Assembly (NCBI RefSeq): GCF_040930455.2
Contig: NZ_CP170494.1
Source of the DNA: Neopusillimonas maritima
Lineage (GTDB): Bacteria > Pseudomonadota > Gammaproteobacteria > Burkholderiales > Burkholderiaceae_B
Reading direction: 5' to 3' (one strand)
DNA: 64,000 nucleotides
The notes beneath the pieces were generated by a model. That model did no database searches. It was not told the origin of the DNA and saw only the letters and a list, made by a program, of their open reading frames with translations. This document shows, in pieces, positions 1-8,952 of this stretch; position 1 is the first letter of the stretch; the number at the start of each line of letters is the position of its first letter. The translations under genes and the position numbers were made by a program.

Positions 1-298
1 GTTGCCCCAGTGGGTTCGACTTATAGACCCATTGATACAGGGTGCGCTCCATGGCCAGGCTGATAGCCATGGTGGCGACGACACTTAACGGCAGTGCCGC
101 AAAAAAATGCATGCCGGTTGTTTGCATTAACCACAGCGCAATGAATCCACCAATCATGGCAAACGCGGAGTGGGTTAGGTTGACAACGCGCATCACGCCA
201 AGCGTAATGGTGAGCCCCACCGAGATAAGGAAGAGCATCATCCCGTATGAAACGCCATCGATCGTTAGGATAAGGAAAGTGGAAAGCGCGTTTGGCAT
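1..298 (-). CDS. Liv-type ABC permease (LivH family), 3' end outside window
   Basis: This is the N-terminal 99 residues of a branched-chain-amino-acid-type ABC permease; the gene runs leftward off the window edge. The start is the ATG read from 298 to 296. The translation shows the LivH opening: a hydrophobic helix with the 'DGVSYGMMLFLISVGLTITLG' type pattern, then 'VMRVVNLTHSAF', which matches the 'NxAHG' region of LivH, and a further helix. It lies 86 bases downstream of a solute-binding protein gene on the same strand, so the two form an importer operon whose remaining genes are beyond the window. The substrate cannot be told from this fragment. Confidence 0.85.
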   Translation of the reverse strand, partial: MPNALSTFLILTIDGVSYGMMLFLISVGLTITLGVMRVVNLTHSAFAMIGGFIALWLMQTTGMHFFAALPLSVVATMAISLAMERTLYQWVYKSNPLGQ

Positions 299-344
299 GG
301 AGCGACTCGTTGGACTGGGCGTCGGGGGGAAAGCGGTAGGCAGG

Positions 345-372
345 CTGCGACCCCAGTTTTTCGGGGCCGCAG
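345..372 (-). terminator. Intercistronic stem-loop between binding protein and permease
   Basis: A stem CTGCGACCCC / GGGGCCGCAG (one mismatch) encloses an 8-base loop, just downstream of the binding-protein stop and before the permease start. No T-run follows on the coding strand, so it is more likely an mRNA-stabilising or partial-termination hairpin than a full terminator. Confidence 0.5.
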
Positions 373-384
373 TTACGGCATGGT

Positions 385-1584
385 TTATTTCTTTTGCATT
401 GCATGCCAGGGTTCTACGACATTTTCGTAGGTGAAGATGGGAACGTTACCCATTAAGCCGCCTTCAACCGGTTTGACTTCGCGAATGTAGATGTTTTGCG
501 TGATTTCACGTGTTTCAGGGTCGATTGAAACAGGGCCGCGAGGGCTTTCCCAGCTATAGCCTTTAATGGCGGCCATGGCCGCTTCGCCGTCTCTCTTGCC
601 GTCGGTTGCCTTGATCATTTCAGCAATAACGTGCATGGCATCGTAAGCACCCATCGAGGCCAGGCTGGGGATGGCGTCGGGGCCGAACTGAGCTTTATAG
701 CGTTTGACGAAGTCTTTGTTTTTGGGGGTATCGAGGTAAGGCGAGTAGTTCAGTGCTGTGATGATGCCCGCTGCCGACTTGCCAATGGCGGGCAGGTCGG
801 ATTCCTGGGTTTCAGCACCGGCATACAGCGTAATGCCTTCGTCGCCCAGGCCACGTGCCTGGAATGCCTTGATGAAACCTGCAGACATCGGCCCGACCGG
901 CATGAACATGAACACGTGTTTAACACCGGAGTCGGCGACGCGTTGCAAGTACGTTGAGAAGTCGGTGGTACCCAGTGGCACTTTGATGTTTTCCAGAATC
1001 TTGCCGCCTTGCTCGGTAAAAGCGGTGTCGAACGCGTTGGCAATATCGGTGCCGGGCGCGTAGTCGGCCGTGACAGAGACGGCTTCACGGGCGCCTTGTT
1101 CGTAAGCCCATTTCATGAGCGGCACACAGTACGCCCAGGAGGTGTAGCCGACCCGGACAAAATACGGGGTTTTGTCGGTAATGCTGGAAGTCGCGCCGTT
1201 AATGAATACGTAAGGCGTTTTGGTTTGGTCAACGACATCGGCGGTACCCATAACCGTGGGGGTAAATACGCCGCCGGTTAGGTATTGAACCTTGTCGCGA
1301 ATAACAAGTTCTTGAGCCAACTGACGGGCGCGCTGCGGGTTCACACCCCCTTCATCGCGCTTCTCGATGACAATGGTGTGGTCACCGACTTTTCCGCCGG
1401 TTTCGGCCATGAACATTTCCACGCCACGGTCATACTCCTGGCCCCACCATGAGTAGGTACCGGAATACTGGCTTAATAGGCCAACCTTGATTTCATCGGC
1501 CTGCACGGCGGAAGCAAACAATGAGCCGACAACGGCCAGTGCTGCGGTACCGATGGTTAATCGTTTACCAAGAAAAGAGGGCAT
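385..1584 (-). CDS. Liv-type ABC transporter periplasmic solute-binding protein
   Basis: A 399-residue periplasmic binding protein of the LivK/type I family that captures a small solute for the neighbouring permease. The chosen ATG (1584) is preceded by CGGAGATG at good spacing and starts a clear signal peptide (basic N-terminus, hydrophobic core, cleavage after 'AVQA'); an upstream in-frame ATG at 1686 would add an implausible leader. The mature part begins 'DEIKVGLLSQYSG', typical of the family, and shows 'GGVFTP' and 'NGATSS' ligand-pocket regions. It is a recognisable paralogue of the protein at 43995-45161, sharing the C-terminal 'GYxWESPRGP' and 'DPETRxITQNxYxREV' segments. Homologues with these features often sit in aromatic-compound operons; the ligand here is unknown. 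Confidence 0.88.
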   Translation of the reverse strand: MPSFLGKRLTIGTAALAVVGSLFASAVQADEIKVGLLSQYSGTYSWWGQEYDRGVEMFMAETGGKVGDHTIVIEKRDEGGVNPQRARQLAQELVIRDKVQYLTGGVFTPTVMGTADVVDQTKTPYVFINGATSSITDKTPYFVRVGYTSWAYCVPLMKWAYEQGAREAVSVTADYAPGTDIANAFDTAFTEQGGKILENIKVPLGTTDFSTYLQRVADSGVKHVFMFMPVGPMSAGFIKAFQARGLGDEGITLYAGAETQESDLPAIGKSAAGIITALNYSPYLDTPKNKDFVKRYKAQFGPDAIPSLASMGAYDAMHVIAEMIKATDGKRDGEAAMAAIKGYSWESPRGPVSIDPETREITQNIYIREVKPVEGGLMGNVPIFTYENVVEPWHAMQKK

Positions 1585-1621
1585 GAAACATCTCCGAATG
1601 TAGTTATTAATATCAATGACT

Positions 1622-1637
1622 TCCAAATTACTTTGGA
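1622..1637. promoter_or_regulatory. Inverted repeat upstream of the binding-protein gene
   Basis: TCCAAA-TTAC-TTTGGA is a perfect 6-base inverted repeat 38 bases upstream of the ATG at 1584, inside the AT-rich 207-base gap that separates it from the divergent hydrolase at 1792. It could be an operator or a 5'-UTR hairpin. No regulator gene is adjacent. Confidence 0.3.
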
Positions 1638-1791
1638 GCGGTTTATATCCTTGCATCAGATGGCTTGAATAACCAGTGCTAATCATTACCTTACCTAGTC
1701 GTTATAGTTATATTGAAATAATTTAATCAGGTTTCCGTACTTTTAAGCGTATCGTGGCCGGTTTGGCGCAACCGCATCAGGGGACGGTAGA

Positions 1792-2694
1792 ATGCAGCCT
1801 TTGAAGCAAAGCAGTGGTTTGACTGGGAGCACGGGCAAAATGCACGTCGACAAGATTGAATACGATCAAAACGGCTATGGACTCGATATCTTGCGGGCGG
1901 AAGTGAATTACCGGCCGGCCTGGGGTGAACGAAGCGCAGTATTTCGGGAAAAGGCGCGTTGCCTGCTGGACGTGTCATACGGGCATGGTAGCCGTGGCAC
2001 GCTCGACTGCTTTCTTGCCGACAACGGCTTACACGCCCCGACATTGATTTTTATTCATGGCGGTTATTGGCATAAGGGCGATAAATCGTTTTATAGCTAC
2101 GTGGCCGAACCATTTGTGGCGCGCGGCGTGTCGTGCATTACCATCAATTATGATTTTTGCCCGAATGTGCGCATGACCGACATCGTGCAGCAAGTGAGGG
2201 TGGCGATGGCCTGGATCTGGCGCAATGCTGAGGCGCTGGGCGTATCGCGCAAGTTGTTTGTATCCGGCCATTCGGCGGGTGGGCATTTAACCGCCATGAT
2301 GATGGCCACCGATTGGGCATCGTACGACTCTAACCTGCCTTCCAGTTTGTTTCTTGGGGGGGTTCCGGTTTCGGGCTTGCATGATTTGCGGCCGCTGGTC
2401 GATATTCCGTTAAATGATGTATTGCGTATGGATGCAGAAGAAGCAACGGCGATCAGCCCGGTGAATCTGCCGCTACGCAGCAATGCGCCGCAACTGGTGG
2501 TGTGCGGTCAGGCGGAGTCGGACGCTTTCAATGCGCAGTCCGACTTATATGTGTCAACGTTTGAAAGCCCCGATCGTCGGCTGGAGCGTTACGCTGTTCC
2601 GGGGGCGAATCATTTCGATGTCATGAATGCCTTTGCCGATCCTGAACATCCGTTTTTTCAGAAAATGCTGGCTTTGATCACGGCTCGGGGCTGA
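1792..2694 (+). CDS. Alpha/beta hydrolase, arylformamidase/esterase-like
   Basis: A 300-residue cytoplasmic alpha/beta-hydrolase. The oxyanion motif HGGYW lies near residue 88 and the nucleophile elbow GHSAGG near residue 162; a C-terminal 'GANHFD' supplies the likely catalytic His. The HGGYW/GHSAGG combination resembles kynurenine formamidase-type and carboxylesterase-type enzymes, so it probably cleaves a small ester or amide. The start at 1792 has AGGGGA seven bases upstream; an ATG at 1840 is an alternative. It diverges from the binding-protein gene and its 3' end overlaps the convergent dehydrogenase by 17 bases. No other kynurenine-pathway gene is nearby, so a role in tryptophan catabolism is not supported. 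Confidence 0.8.
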   Translation: MQPLKQSSGLTGSTGKMHVDKIEYDQNGYGLDILRAEVNYRPAWGERSAVFREKARCLLDVSYGHGSRGTLDCFLADNGLHAPTLIFIHGGYWHKGDKSFYSYVAEPFVARGVSCITINYDFCPNVRMTDIVQQVRVAMAWIWRNAEALGVSRKLFVSGHSAGGHLTAMMMATDWASYDSNLPSSLFLGGVPVSGLHDLRPLVDIPLNDVLRMDAEEATAISPVNLPLRSNAPQLVVCGQAESDAFNAQSDLYVSTFESPDRRLERYAVPGANHFDVMNAFADPEHPFFQKMLALITARG

Positions 2695-3790
2695 TGCGGA
2701 TAACCGGTTTGATGGTGGTGCCGGCATGCATGTCTGCCATGGCCTGGTTAATGTCGGCAAAGTCATAAAAGCGAATGAGTTTGTCGAACGGAAAGCGGCC
2801 TTGCTTGAACAGTTCTATAAGCTTCGGAATAAAGATTTCGGGCACGCTGTCACCTTGGTGGATGCCTCGTACCGAGCGACCGCCGCGCACTAGGTCAAGA
2901 ATATTGGCGTGAATGTCAGCCCCAGAAACAGTATTCACCAAACCGCATACACCAAAGGCGGCCAGTGCTGCCACCGCTTGCTTAATTAGGCCGTCATGGC
3001 CGGTGGTGTCGAGGATGGCATTGAATCCCTGTGGGGCAATGGCTTGTAGTTGGCTCAGCAGGTCGCCGTCGGTGCTCTTTAACGTGTGGGTTGCGCCTAA
3101 TTGTTCGGCTAATGCCAGCCGATTCGCCTGCAGGTCAACCGCCACAATGGTGGCGGCACCCGCCACATGGGCGGCCATAACACCGGCCAACCCAACAGAG
3201 CCGCTACCCAGCACGGCGACGCGATCGCCTGCACCTACTTTAAGTGAGTTAATCATCGCCCCTGCGCCCGTTTGAATACCGCAGCCTAGCGGGCCAAGCA
3301 ATGATAATGGCAACGTGCGGTCAACCGGAACGACATTACGCTCTGTGCAGATGCTATAGCCGGCAAACGACGACTGGCCGAAAAAATGACTGTGAATCAC
3401 TTCGCCGTTGCAGCTTAGTGCGGTGGAGCCATCGGCGCGCGCGCCGGAAAAAGCGTGTCGACGCAGGAACTGGCAGTAGGCTGCATGGCCTTGGGTGCAA
3501 TTGGGACACGCGCCGCATGAGTCGAATGTAATCACCACGTGATCACCTGGCTGCACTTTCTTTACCGATTTTCCAACACGCTCTACCACCCCCGCGCCCT
3601 CATGGCCCAGCACAATAGGCTTGGGCACACGGTCGGGCGCGTTGCGCATGTGCAAGTCGCTGTGGCAAATGCCGGTTGCCACAATGCGAACCAGCACTTC
3701 GTTGTCGCGCGGGTCTTCAAGCTCAAGCGTTTCAAGTGAAAAGGGTTGCCCGGTAATGCGACTCACCGCAGCCGTAATGGTTGTGCTCAT
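2678..3790 (-). CDS. Zinc-dependent aryl/benzyl-alcohol-type dehydrogenase
   Basis: A 370-residue medium-chain zinc alcohol dehydrogenase. Catalytic zinc ligands are visible in 'GICHSDLH', 'LGHEGAG' and 'LGCGIQTGAGA', the structural zinc site in 'CGACPNCTQGHAAYC', and the NAD-binding turn in 'GSGSVGL'. The 'GCGIQTGAGA' form is typical of aryl-alcohol (benzyl alcohol) dehydrogenases and class III ADH. The start is the ATG at 3790; a TTG at 3811 in the same frame is less likely. It is divergent from the nitrilase. It could oxidise benzylic alcohols produced by the aromatic modules in this window, but that is inference. Confidence 0.85.
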   Translation of the reverse strand: MSTTITAAVSRITGQPFSLETLELEDPRDNEVLVRIVATGICHSDLHMRNAPDRVPKPIVLGHEGAGVVERVGKSVKKVQPGDHVVITFDSCGACPNCTQGHAAYCQFLRRHAFSGARADGSTALSCNGEVIHSHFFGQSSFAGYSICTERNVVPVDRTLPLSLLGPLGCGIQTGAGAMINSLKVGAGDRVAVLGSGSVGLAGVMAAHVAGAATIVAVDLQANRLALAEQLGATHTLKSTDGDLLSQLQAIAPQGFNAILDTTGHDGLIKQAVAALAAFGVCGLVNTVSGADIHANILDLVRGGRSVRGIHQGDSVPEIFIPKLIELFKQGRFPFDKLIRFYDFADINQAMADMHAGTTIKPVIRISPEP

Positions 3791-3859
3791 AATCTTGTTT
3801 AAGTTTCTCAAATGGGTTATATGCTAGTGCAGTATTGTTATAAAACGCGTGCAATGTAT

Positions 3860-3870
3860 AGCACGGTGCT
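3860..3870. promoter_or_regulatory. Short palindrome in the dehydrogenase/nitrilase divergent promoter
   Basis: AGCAC-G-GTGCT is a perfect 5-base inverted repeat about 20 bases before the nitrilase start, in the 98-base divergent gap. It may be a regulator site; evidence is only the symmetry and position. Confidence 0.25.
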
Positions 3871-3888
3871 AATTCAAAAGGAGGCAAA

Positions 3889-4917
3889 ATGGCTGATACT
3901 TTTCCGAAATTTCGTGCGGCGGCAGTGCATGCGGCATCGGTATTCCTGAACCGGGAAGCGTCAATTGAAAAGGCATGTCGCTTAATTGAGGAGTCGGCCG
4001 AGCAGGGCGCGGACTTGGTGGCATTTCCCGAAACCTTTGTGCCTGGTTATCCGTTCTGGATCTGGACGCATACGCCTACGCGGGGTGCGCCACTGTATTA
4101 CGAGCTTTTCACAAATAGTGTTGAAGTAGGTACCGAAGCCACCGACCGCATCGGCGCGGCGGCCCGACGTGCCGGTGTGTATGTGGTGCTGGGCGTATCG
4201 GAACGCGATGGCGGTACGCTGTACAACACCCAACTGTATTTCGATCGCACCGGTGCCATTATGGGGCGGCATCGCAAACTGCAGCCCACGCACGTTGAGC
4301 GCACTATCTGGGGCCGCGGGGATGGCTCCGATCTTCCCGTATTCGATACGGATATTGGCCGAATGGGTGGGTTGATTTGTTGGGAACACACCATGGATCT
4401 TGCGCGTTATGCGCTCATTAGCCAGCGCCAGCAAATTCATATCGGGTGCTGGCCCGGTATTTCGGCGCTCACGCACGATCCCAATTCCGGTTTCTTTAAC
4501 AACGTAGTGGAAACGGCGGCACGCTACCATGCCTGGGCGGGGCAATGCTTTGTGGTGAATGCCAGTTCGCGGATTGATGATGAGGTGCTCAAGCGGCTTG
4601 ACTTGGTTGACCAGCCGGACATGATTCGCACGGGCGGTGGCTGGAGCGCGATTGTGTCGCCAACCGGACGTATGTTGGCCGGGCCGAATACCGATGACGA
4701 AACCATCCTGGTTGCCGATGTGGACTTATCTGAAATAGTGTTCCTGAAGTATGCATGCGATTCGGCGGGGCATTATTCGCGACCCGACATGTTGCGATTG
4801 GCTACTAACTTAACGCCGCAGCCGGTTACGCAACCGTTTGGAGTACAGGGCTCTGCATGGACCGAGGTAGCGGTTGTGAAAACTGAGATGAACAAAATCG
4901 AGGAGGATGCCACATAA
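3889..4917 (+). CDS. Nitrilase (carbon-nitrogen hydrolase family)
   Basis: A 342-residue nitrilase that would hydrolyse an organic nitrile to a carboxylic acid and ammonia. The catalytic triad is visible: Glu48 in 'FPETF', Lys130 in 'RHRKLQPT' and Cys164 in 'CWEH', with the additional conserved Glu137. Length and the 'GYPFW' and 'CWEH' motifs fit true nitrilases (arylacetonitrilase/aliphatic type) better than amidases or beta-ureidopropionase. An excellent ribosome site, AAAGGAGG, lies seven bases before the ATG. It is followed by a 180-base gap and then an ABC importer operon in the same direction. With the two amidases at 18.7-22.0 kb it brackets the aromatic-acid block, so feeding nitrile-derived acids into it is possible. 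Confidence 0.9.
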   Translation: MADTFPKFRAAAVHAASVFLNREASIEKACRLIEESAEQGADLVAFPETFVPGYPFWIWTHTPTRGAPLYYELFTNSVEVGTEATDRIGAAARRAGVYVVLGVSERDGGTLYNTQLYFDRTGAIMGRHRKLQPTHVERTIWGRGDGSDLPVFDTDIGRMGGLICWEHTMDLARYALISQRQQIHIGCWPGISALTHDPNSGFFNNVVETAARYHAWAGQCFVVNASSRIDDEVLKRLDLVDQPDMIRTGGGWSAIVSPTGRMLAGPNTDDETILVADVDLSEIVFLKYACDSAGHYSRPDMLRLATNLTPQPVTQPFGVQGSAWTEVAVVKTEMNKIEEDAT

Positions 4918-4952
4918 GATTGTTCGCATAGCGCATAAATGTTCCGAAATCG

Positions 4953-4982
4953 TTGACACTAAAAAGTGGCGAAACATACACT
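4953..4982 (+). promoter_or_regulatory. Candidate sigma-70 promoter for the importer operon
   Basis: A perfect -35 box TTGACA (4953-4958) is followed after 18 bases by TACACT (4977-4982), matching four of six -10 positions. It is in the 180-base gap between the nitrilase stop and the binding-protein start at 5098. A small CACT-AAAA-AGTG repeat overlaps the -35 edge. Nothing else was seen in the gap. Confidence 0.45.
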
Positions 4983-5097
4983 TTGAACCTGTTAGCGCCC
5001 CCTGAAGCACGAGCTATACGATAGAAGCACTACAAGAATAGACACTATTTGAGGGCGATTAGCGGTATTGAACTTAATAAATTGAGGAGACACATTT

Positions 5098-6255
5098 ATG
5101 CGACGCAAATTTTCATTACGTTTGCTAGCAGCAGTTGCACTGACTTGCACGTCTGTTGGGGCGTATGCTGCCGACGACGTGAAAGTCGGGCTGATGTTGC
5201 CATATTCCGGGACGTTCGCCGAGTTGGGTCAAAATATTACTAATGGTTTTAAGCTGGCGATTGATCAGAAGGGTGGAAAAATCGCAGGCCGGACCATCGA
5301 GTATGTTGAGTTGGACGATGAGTCGGCTCCTGCGAAGGCAAACGAGAACGCCAATAAATTGATCCGTCGCGACAATGTCGATGTACTTGTGGGTACGGTG
5401 CATTCTGGTGTTGCGTTAACGATGGCGCGCGTGGCCAAGAACACGGGTGCGCTAATGATTATTCCCAATGCTGGCGCAAACGAGTTAACCGGCGCCTTAT
5501 GTTCACCAAACATCTTCAGAGCTTCTTTCTCTAATTGGCAAGCTGGCTATGCTGTTGGTGCATTAATGGCTCAAAAACATAAAACCGCTGTTTCTTTGGC
5601 GTGGAATTACGCAGCCGGAGACGAGCAAACAGCGGGCTTCAAGGAAGCCTTCGAGGCGGGTGGCGGTAAGGTGCTGAAGCATCTGTCTCTTCCTTTCCCC
5701 AATACTGAGTTCCAGCCATTGCTCACGGAAATTGCAACACTTCAACCCGATGCTGTTTATGCATTTGTGGCAGGCGCTGCTCAGGTGAAATTAACAAAAG
5801 ACTACGAAGCATCGGGCTTGAAAGACAAGATCCCTTTATATGGTGCATTCCTCACAGAGGGTACGCTCGAGGCGCAAGGAAGTTCTGCACAGGGGATGCT
5901 GACGGCATTGCATTACGCCGATGGATTGGATAACCCCAAAAATCAGGCCTTTATCGAGGCATACAAGAAGGCCCATGGCGAAACCCCTGATGTGTTTGCG
6001 GTACAGGGTTATGATTCTGCGCAGTTGTTCATCGCGGGCCTTGAGGCAGTCAACGGGGATACCTCCAAGAAAGAAGACATGATTCGCGCGATGGAAAACG
6101 CTAAGCTTGATAGTCCTCGCGGGCCCCTGTCATTTTCCAAATCACATAACCCTGTCATGAATATGTATATTCGTGAAGCACGTGGTGATCAGAATGTCAT
6201 GGTGGGTATTGCTGTGGAAGCGCTGGCTGACCCTTCCCCTGATTGCAAACGGTAA
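5098..6255 (+). CDS. Liv-type ABC solute-binding protein, probable aromatic-acid binder
   Basis: A 385-residue periplasmic binding protein with a signal peptide (MRRKFSLRLL..., cleavage near 'GAYAADD') and the family start 'DVKVGLMLPYSGTFAELG'. It heads the operon binding protein-LivH-LivM-LivG-LivF (5098-9666), with AATTGAGGAG upstream. Proteins of this shape ('LPYSGTFAxLG', 'SPRGPLSF') are common in aromatic-acid operons, and the gene train after the divergent regulator encodes aromatic-acid oxidation, so a para-substituted benzoate or terephthalate is the favoured ligand by context only. A stem-loop follows the stop. Confidence 0.88.
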   Translation: MRRKFSLRLLAAVALTCTSVGAYAADDVKVGLMLPYSGTFAELGQNITNGFKLAIDQKGGKIAGRTIEYVELDDESAPAKANENANKLIRRDNVDVLVGTVHSGVALTMARVAKNTGALMIIPNAGANELTGALCSPNIFRASFSNWQAGYAVGALMAQKHKTAVSLAWNYAAGDEQTAGFKEAFEAGGGKVLKHLSLPFPNTEFQPLLTEIATLQPDAVYAFVAGAAQVKLTKDYEASGLKDKIPLYGAFLTEGTLEAQGSSAQGMLTALHYADGLDNPKNQAFIEAYKKAHGETPDVFAVQGYDSAQLFIAGLEAVNGDTSKKEDMIRAMENAKLDSPRGPLSFSKSHNPVMNMYIREARGDQNVMVGIAVEALADPSPDCKR

Positions 6256-6275
6256 CATCTTAACGGCTACTCCTT

Positions 6276-6318
6276 GACAAGCGGTCGTCTTAAAACGGCG
6301 GTCGTTTGTCTTTTTGTT
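6276..6318 (+). terminator. Partial terminator/attenuator after the binding-protein gene
   Basis: GACAAGCG pairs with CGTTTGTC (one G-T wobble), with a weaker inner stem, and is followed directly by TTTTTGTTT. Its place between the binding protein (stop 6255) and LivH (start 6356) suggests read-through regulation that gives more binding protein than permease. Confidence 0.6.
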
Positions 6319-6355
6319 TGCTTGAAACACCCGATTAAAAATCGAAGAATCTATT

Positions 6356-7225
6356 ATGGATATATTGTTAGGGTCACTATTAATCCAGGCATTGAACGCA
6401 ATTCAGTATGGATTGCTTTTGTTTCTAATAGCAAGTGGCCTTACGCTTATATTTGGTGTGATGGGCGTTATTAATATTGCGCATGGCAGTTTCTATATGA
6501 TGGGTGCATATTTTGCGTTCACCATAACTGGCCTTACAGGAAATTTTTTCGTCGCAGTAATATTGGGGGCAATTTTAAGCGTCATCATTGGCGCCCTTCT
6601 GGAGTGGGCATTATTTAAGCACCTTTATAAAAGAGATCACCTTGAGCAGGTTCTCTTGAGCTATGGCTTGATTTTGATATTTGAAGAGCTGCGCAGCATT
6701 TTCGTCGGTGACGAAGTTCACTCCATTGATGTCCCCGCTTGGCTGAATTTCTCCATACCGCTCGGAGACATTATGTCTTACCCGTTCTATCGCCTGTTTA
6801 TGTCCGGGGTGTGCGTTTTGGTCGCCATTGGTATGTATATATTAATTAACCGAACGCGCATCGGGTCGATGATTCGAGCGGGGGCGACAAATAGTGGTAT
6901 GGCTGAAGTTCTGGGAGTCAATATCAGCATGGTCAATCGTCTCGTGTTTTCTCTCGGGGTAGGGCTTGCCGCGTTCGCGGGCATGATCAACGCGCCGGCC
7001 TCGGCGGTTGCGCCAGGGATGGGCATGGAAGTGTTGATTGTAAGTTTTGTCGTGGTTGTGATAGGGGGAATCGGTTCTGTTTGGGGTGCCTTGTTTGCGG
7101 CTATGGTCATTGCATTTGCAGACACTTTTGGCAGCGTGTTTTTCCCGAGTGTAGCGGGGATGCTGACCTACATAATTATGGCCATGGTTTTATTGTGGCG
7201 ACCTGACGGAATTTTTAAGCGGTGA
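6356..7225 (+). CDS. Liv-type ABC permease, LivH family
   Basis: A 289-residue inner-membrane permease with about eight hydrophobic helices. The LivH-specific segments 'GLTLIFGVMGVINIAHGSFYM' (around residues 27-48, given in part) and 'VVVIGGIGSVWGALFAA' near residue 225 are present. It forms the membrane channel with the LivM protein that follows; the TGA stop overlaps the GTG start of the next gene. The ribosome site is weak (GAAGAATC). Confidence 0.92.
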   Translation: MDILLGSLLIQALNAIQYGLLLFLIASGLTLIFGVMGVINIAHGSFYMMGAYFAFTITGLTGNFFVAVILGAILSVIIGALLEWALFKHLYKRDHLEQVLLSYGLILIFEELRSIFVGDEVHSIDVPAWLNFSIPLGDIMSYPFYRLFMSGVCVLVAIGMYILINRTRIGSMIRAGATNSGMAEVLGVNISMVNRLVFSLGVGLAAFAGMINAPASAVAPGMGMEVLIVSFVVVVIGGIGSVWGALFAAMVIAFADTFGSVFFPSVAGMLTYIIMAMVLLWRPDGIFKR

Positions 7226-8196
7226 GACTGATGGTAGAAAGCAAAAATAAATATGTGCTTTTGGCGGTGATGTTTATCGCTTTATTGTTGTTCCCGACGC
7301 TTGGGTTTGATTTCTACAATGACATGGTGTCCCGAATCGTGATACTAGCGTTATTTGCAGTCAGCCTGGATTTGCTGGTGGGGTACGCGGGTTTAATCAG
7401 CTTTGGGCATGCGGCATGGTTTGGAGTAGGCGCATATGCGTTTGCGCTCCTTTCCACTCATTATCAAGTTACCGACAGTTTTTGGATCACGTTGCCCGTT
7501 GCGCTGATCGCCGCAGCAGTACTTTCCTTTATCGTTGGCTTGTTTGTTTTAAGGACCAAGGGCATTTATTTCATCATGGTGACTTTGGCATTTGCGCAAG
7601 TGTTTTATTTTCTTGTGCATGATGTTCCAGCCATTGGTGGAAGTACGGATGGTTTGAATCTCTATGCGCGGCCTACGTTGGAAATAGGTAATTGGGTTTT
7701 GCTGGATTTGGAAAACCCTCTGACCATGTATTACTTCATTTTGGCAGCGCTGTTTTTCTCTGTTGTTTTATTGTGGTTTTTCTTGAGGTCACCTTTAGGG
7801 CGCGCGGTGCAGGGTATAAAAATAAATGAGCATCGAATGCTGTCAATTGGTTTTCCTGTTTTTCGTTATAAGTTGATTGTTTTTGTCATTGCAAGCGTTT
7901 TTGCTTCTTTGGCTGGTTACTTGTTTGCTGCCCAAAGTTACGGTGTTAATCCGGAGCTTTTGTCCTGGCATAAATCGGCAGATGTCCTGCTTATGTTGAT
8001 ATTTGGTGGTATGGGTCAATTTGTTGGCGGCATAGTGGGGGCGTTCGCCTTCATTTTGCTTAAAGACGTTTTCATGACATATACCGATTGGTGGCAACTG
8101 TGGCTTGGCATAACGATTGTATTATTTGTTTTGTTCTTGCCGGGTGGATTGGCTTCGTTACCCAGCCGGTTTAAAGCACTTGTTGGGAAAGCGTAA
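7222..8196 (+). CDS. Liv-type ABC permease, LivM family
   Basis: A 324-residue membrane permease pairing with the LivH protein. It has the LivM hallmark 'DLLVGYAGLISFGHAAWFGVG' (partial) and the conserved 'LFGGMGQFVGGIVGA' loop, with about nine to ten helices. The GTG at 7222 overlaps the upstream stop; an ATG at 7231 preceded by GGTGAG is an equally good start (three residues shorter). The following gene starts at the last base of its stop codon, so translation is coupled. Confidence 0.92.
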   Translation: MRLMVESKNKYVLLAVMFIALLLFPTLGFDFYNDMVSRIVILALFAVSLDLLVGYAGLISFGHAAWFGVGAYAFALLSTHYQVTDSFWITLPVALIAAAVLSFIVGLFVLRTKGIYFIMVTLAFAQVFYFLVHDVPAIGGSTDGLNLYARPTLEIGNWVLLDLENPLTMYYFILAALFFSVVLLWFFLRSPLGRAVQGIKINEHRMLSIGFPVFRYKLIVFVIASVFASLAGYLFAAQSYGVNPELLSWHKSADVLLMLIFGGMGQFVGGIVGAFAFILLKDVFMTYTDWWQLWLGITIVLFVLFLPGGLASLPSRFKALVGKA

Positions 8197-8939
8197 TGAA
8201 CGATGTGTTGCTAAGAGCAGAAAATGTATCCAAGCATTTTGGGGGTCTGGTTGCGAACGACAATGTGTCGTTGTCTGTTTATAAAGGTAAAACGCATGCG
8301 ATTCTCGGCCCGAATGGTGCTGGAAAATCGACCCTGATCAATATGTTGTCCGGCGACTTAACCTGCTCAAGTGGCTCGGTGTTTTTGGGTAATCTCGATG
8401 TGACACATTTGCAACCAAATGAGCGTTCTCTGCTGGGAATTGGTCGCAGCTATCAGAAAACCAATATCTTTCCGACGTTTACGGTGCTGGAGAATTGTCG
8501 TTTGGCCGCGCAATCTCGTGAGCCCCGCTTAGGCGCCGTTTTTTCTAGCGCGAGCAATTATGAGCCCTATAAGAATCTTGCTGAGAAAGCGATTTGGGAA
8601 ACAGGATTAGAGGGTTATGAAAGCCGGGTTGCCAGTGCATTATCTCATGGTGAGCAAAGGCAGCTTGAGTTAGCGATTGTTCTTGCGACGCAACCGAGCG
8701 TTTTGTTGCTCGATGAGCCGCTCGCAGGAATGGGTTCGGAAGAGTCTTTTCAAATGATCGATCTGCTTAAAAAGCTTGTAAAGACACATGGTATTTTGCT
8801 GGTGGAGCATGATATGGATGCCGTATTTGCCATTGCAGACATTATTACGGTGATGGTAAATGGATCTGTCCTGATGACGGACACGCCCGATCGGGTACGT
8901 GCCAGCGCCGAGGTTCAGCAAGCTTATTTCGGACACTAA
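8196..8939 (+). CDS. Liv-type ABC ATPase, LivG family
   Basis: A 247-residue cytoplasmic ATPase energising the importer. Walker A is 'GPNGAGKST', the signature is degenerate 'LSHGEQRQLE', Walker B is 'LLLDEPLAG' and the switch is 'LLVEHDMD', all typical of LivG. The start overlaps the preceding stop by one base. Confidence 0.92.
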   Translation: MNDVLLRAENVSKHFGGLVANDNVSLSVYKGKTHAILGPNGAGKSTLINMLSGDLTCSSGSVFLGNLDVTHLQPNERSLLGIGRSYQKTNIFPTFTVLENCRLAAQSREPRLGAVFSSASNYEPYKNLAEKAIWETGLEGYESRVASALSHGEQRQLELAIVLATQPSVLLLDEPLAGMGSEESFQMIDLLKKLVKTHGILLVEHDMDAVFAIADIITVMVNGSVLMTDTPDRVRASAEVQQAYFGH

Positions 8940-8952
8940 AGGTTGATGCAAT

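Noticed and set aside
21..404. A 127-residue leftward open frame at the left edge
   Set aside because: It overlaps the partial LivH permease in another frame, has no recognisable motif and its composition looks like antisense-frame noise; the permease frame (1-298) is convincing.
1792..2694. Kynurenine formamidase for tryptophan degradation
   Set aside because: Motifs are compatible, but no kynureninase or tryptophan dioxygenase gene is in the window, so only a general hydrolase call is made.
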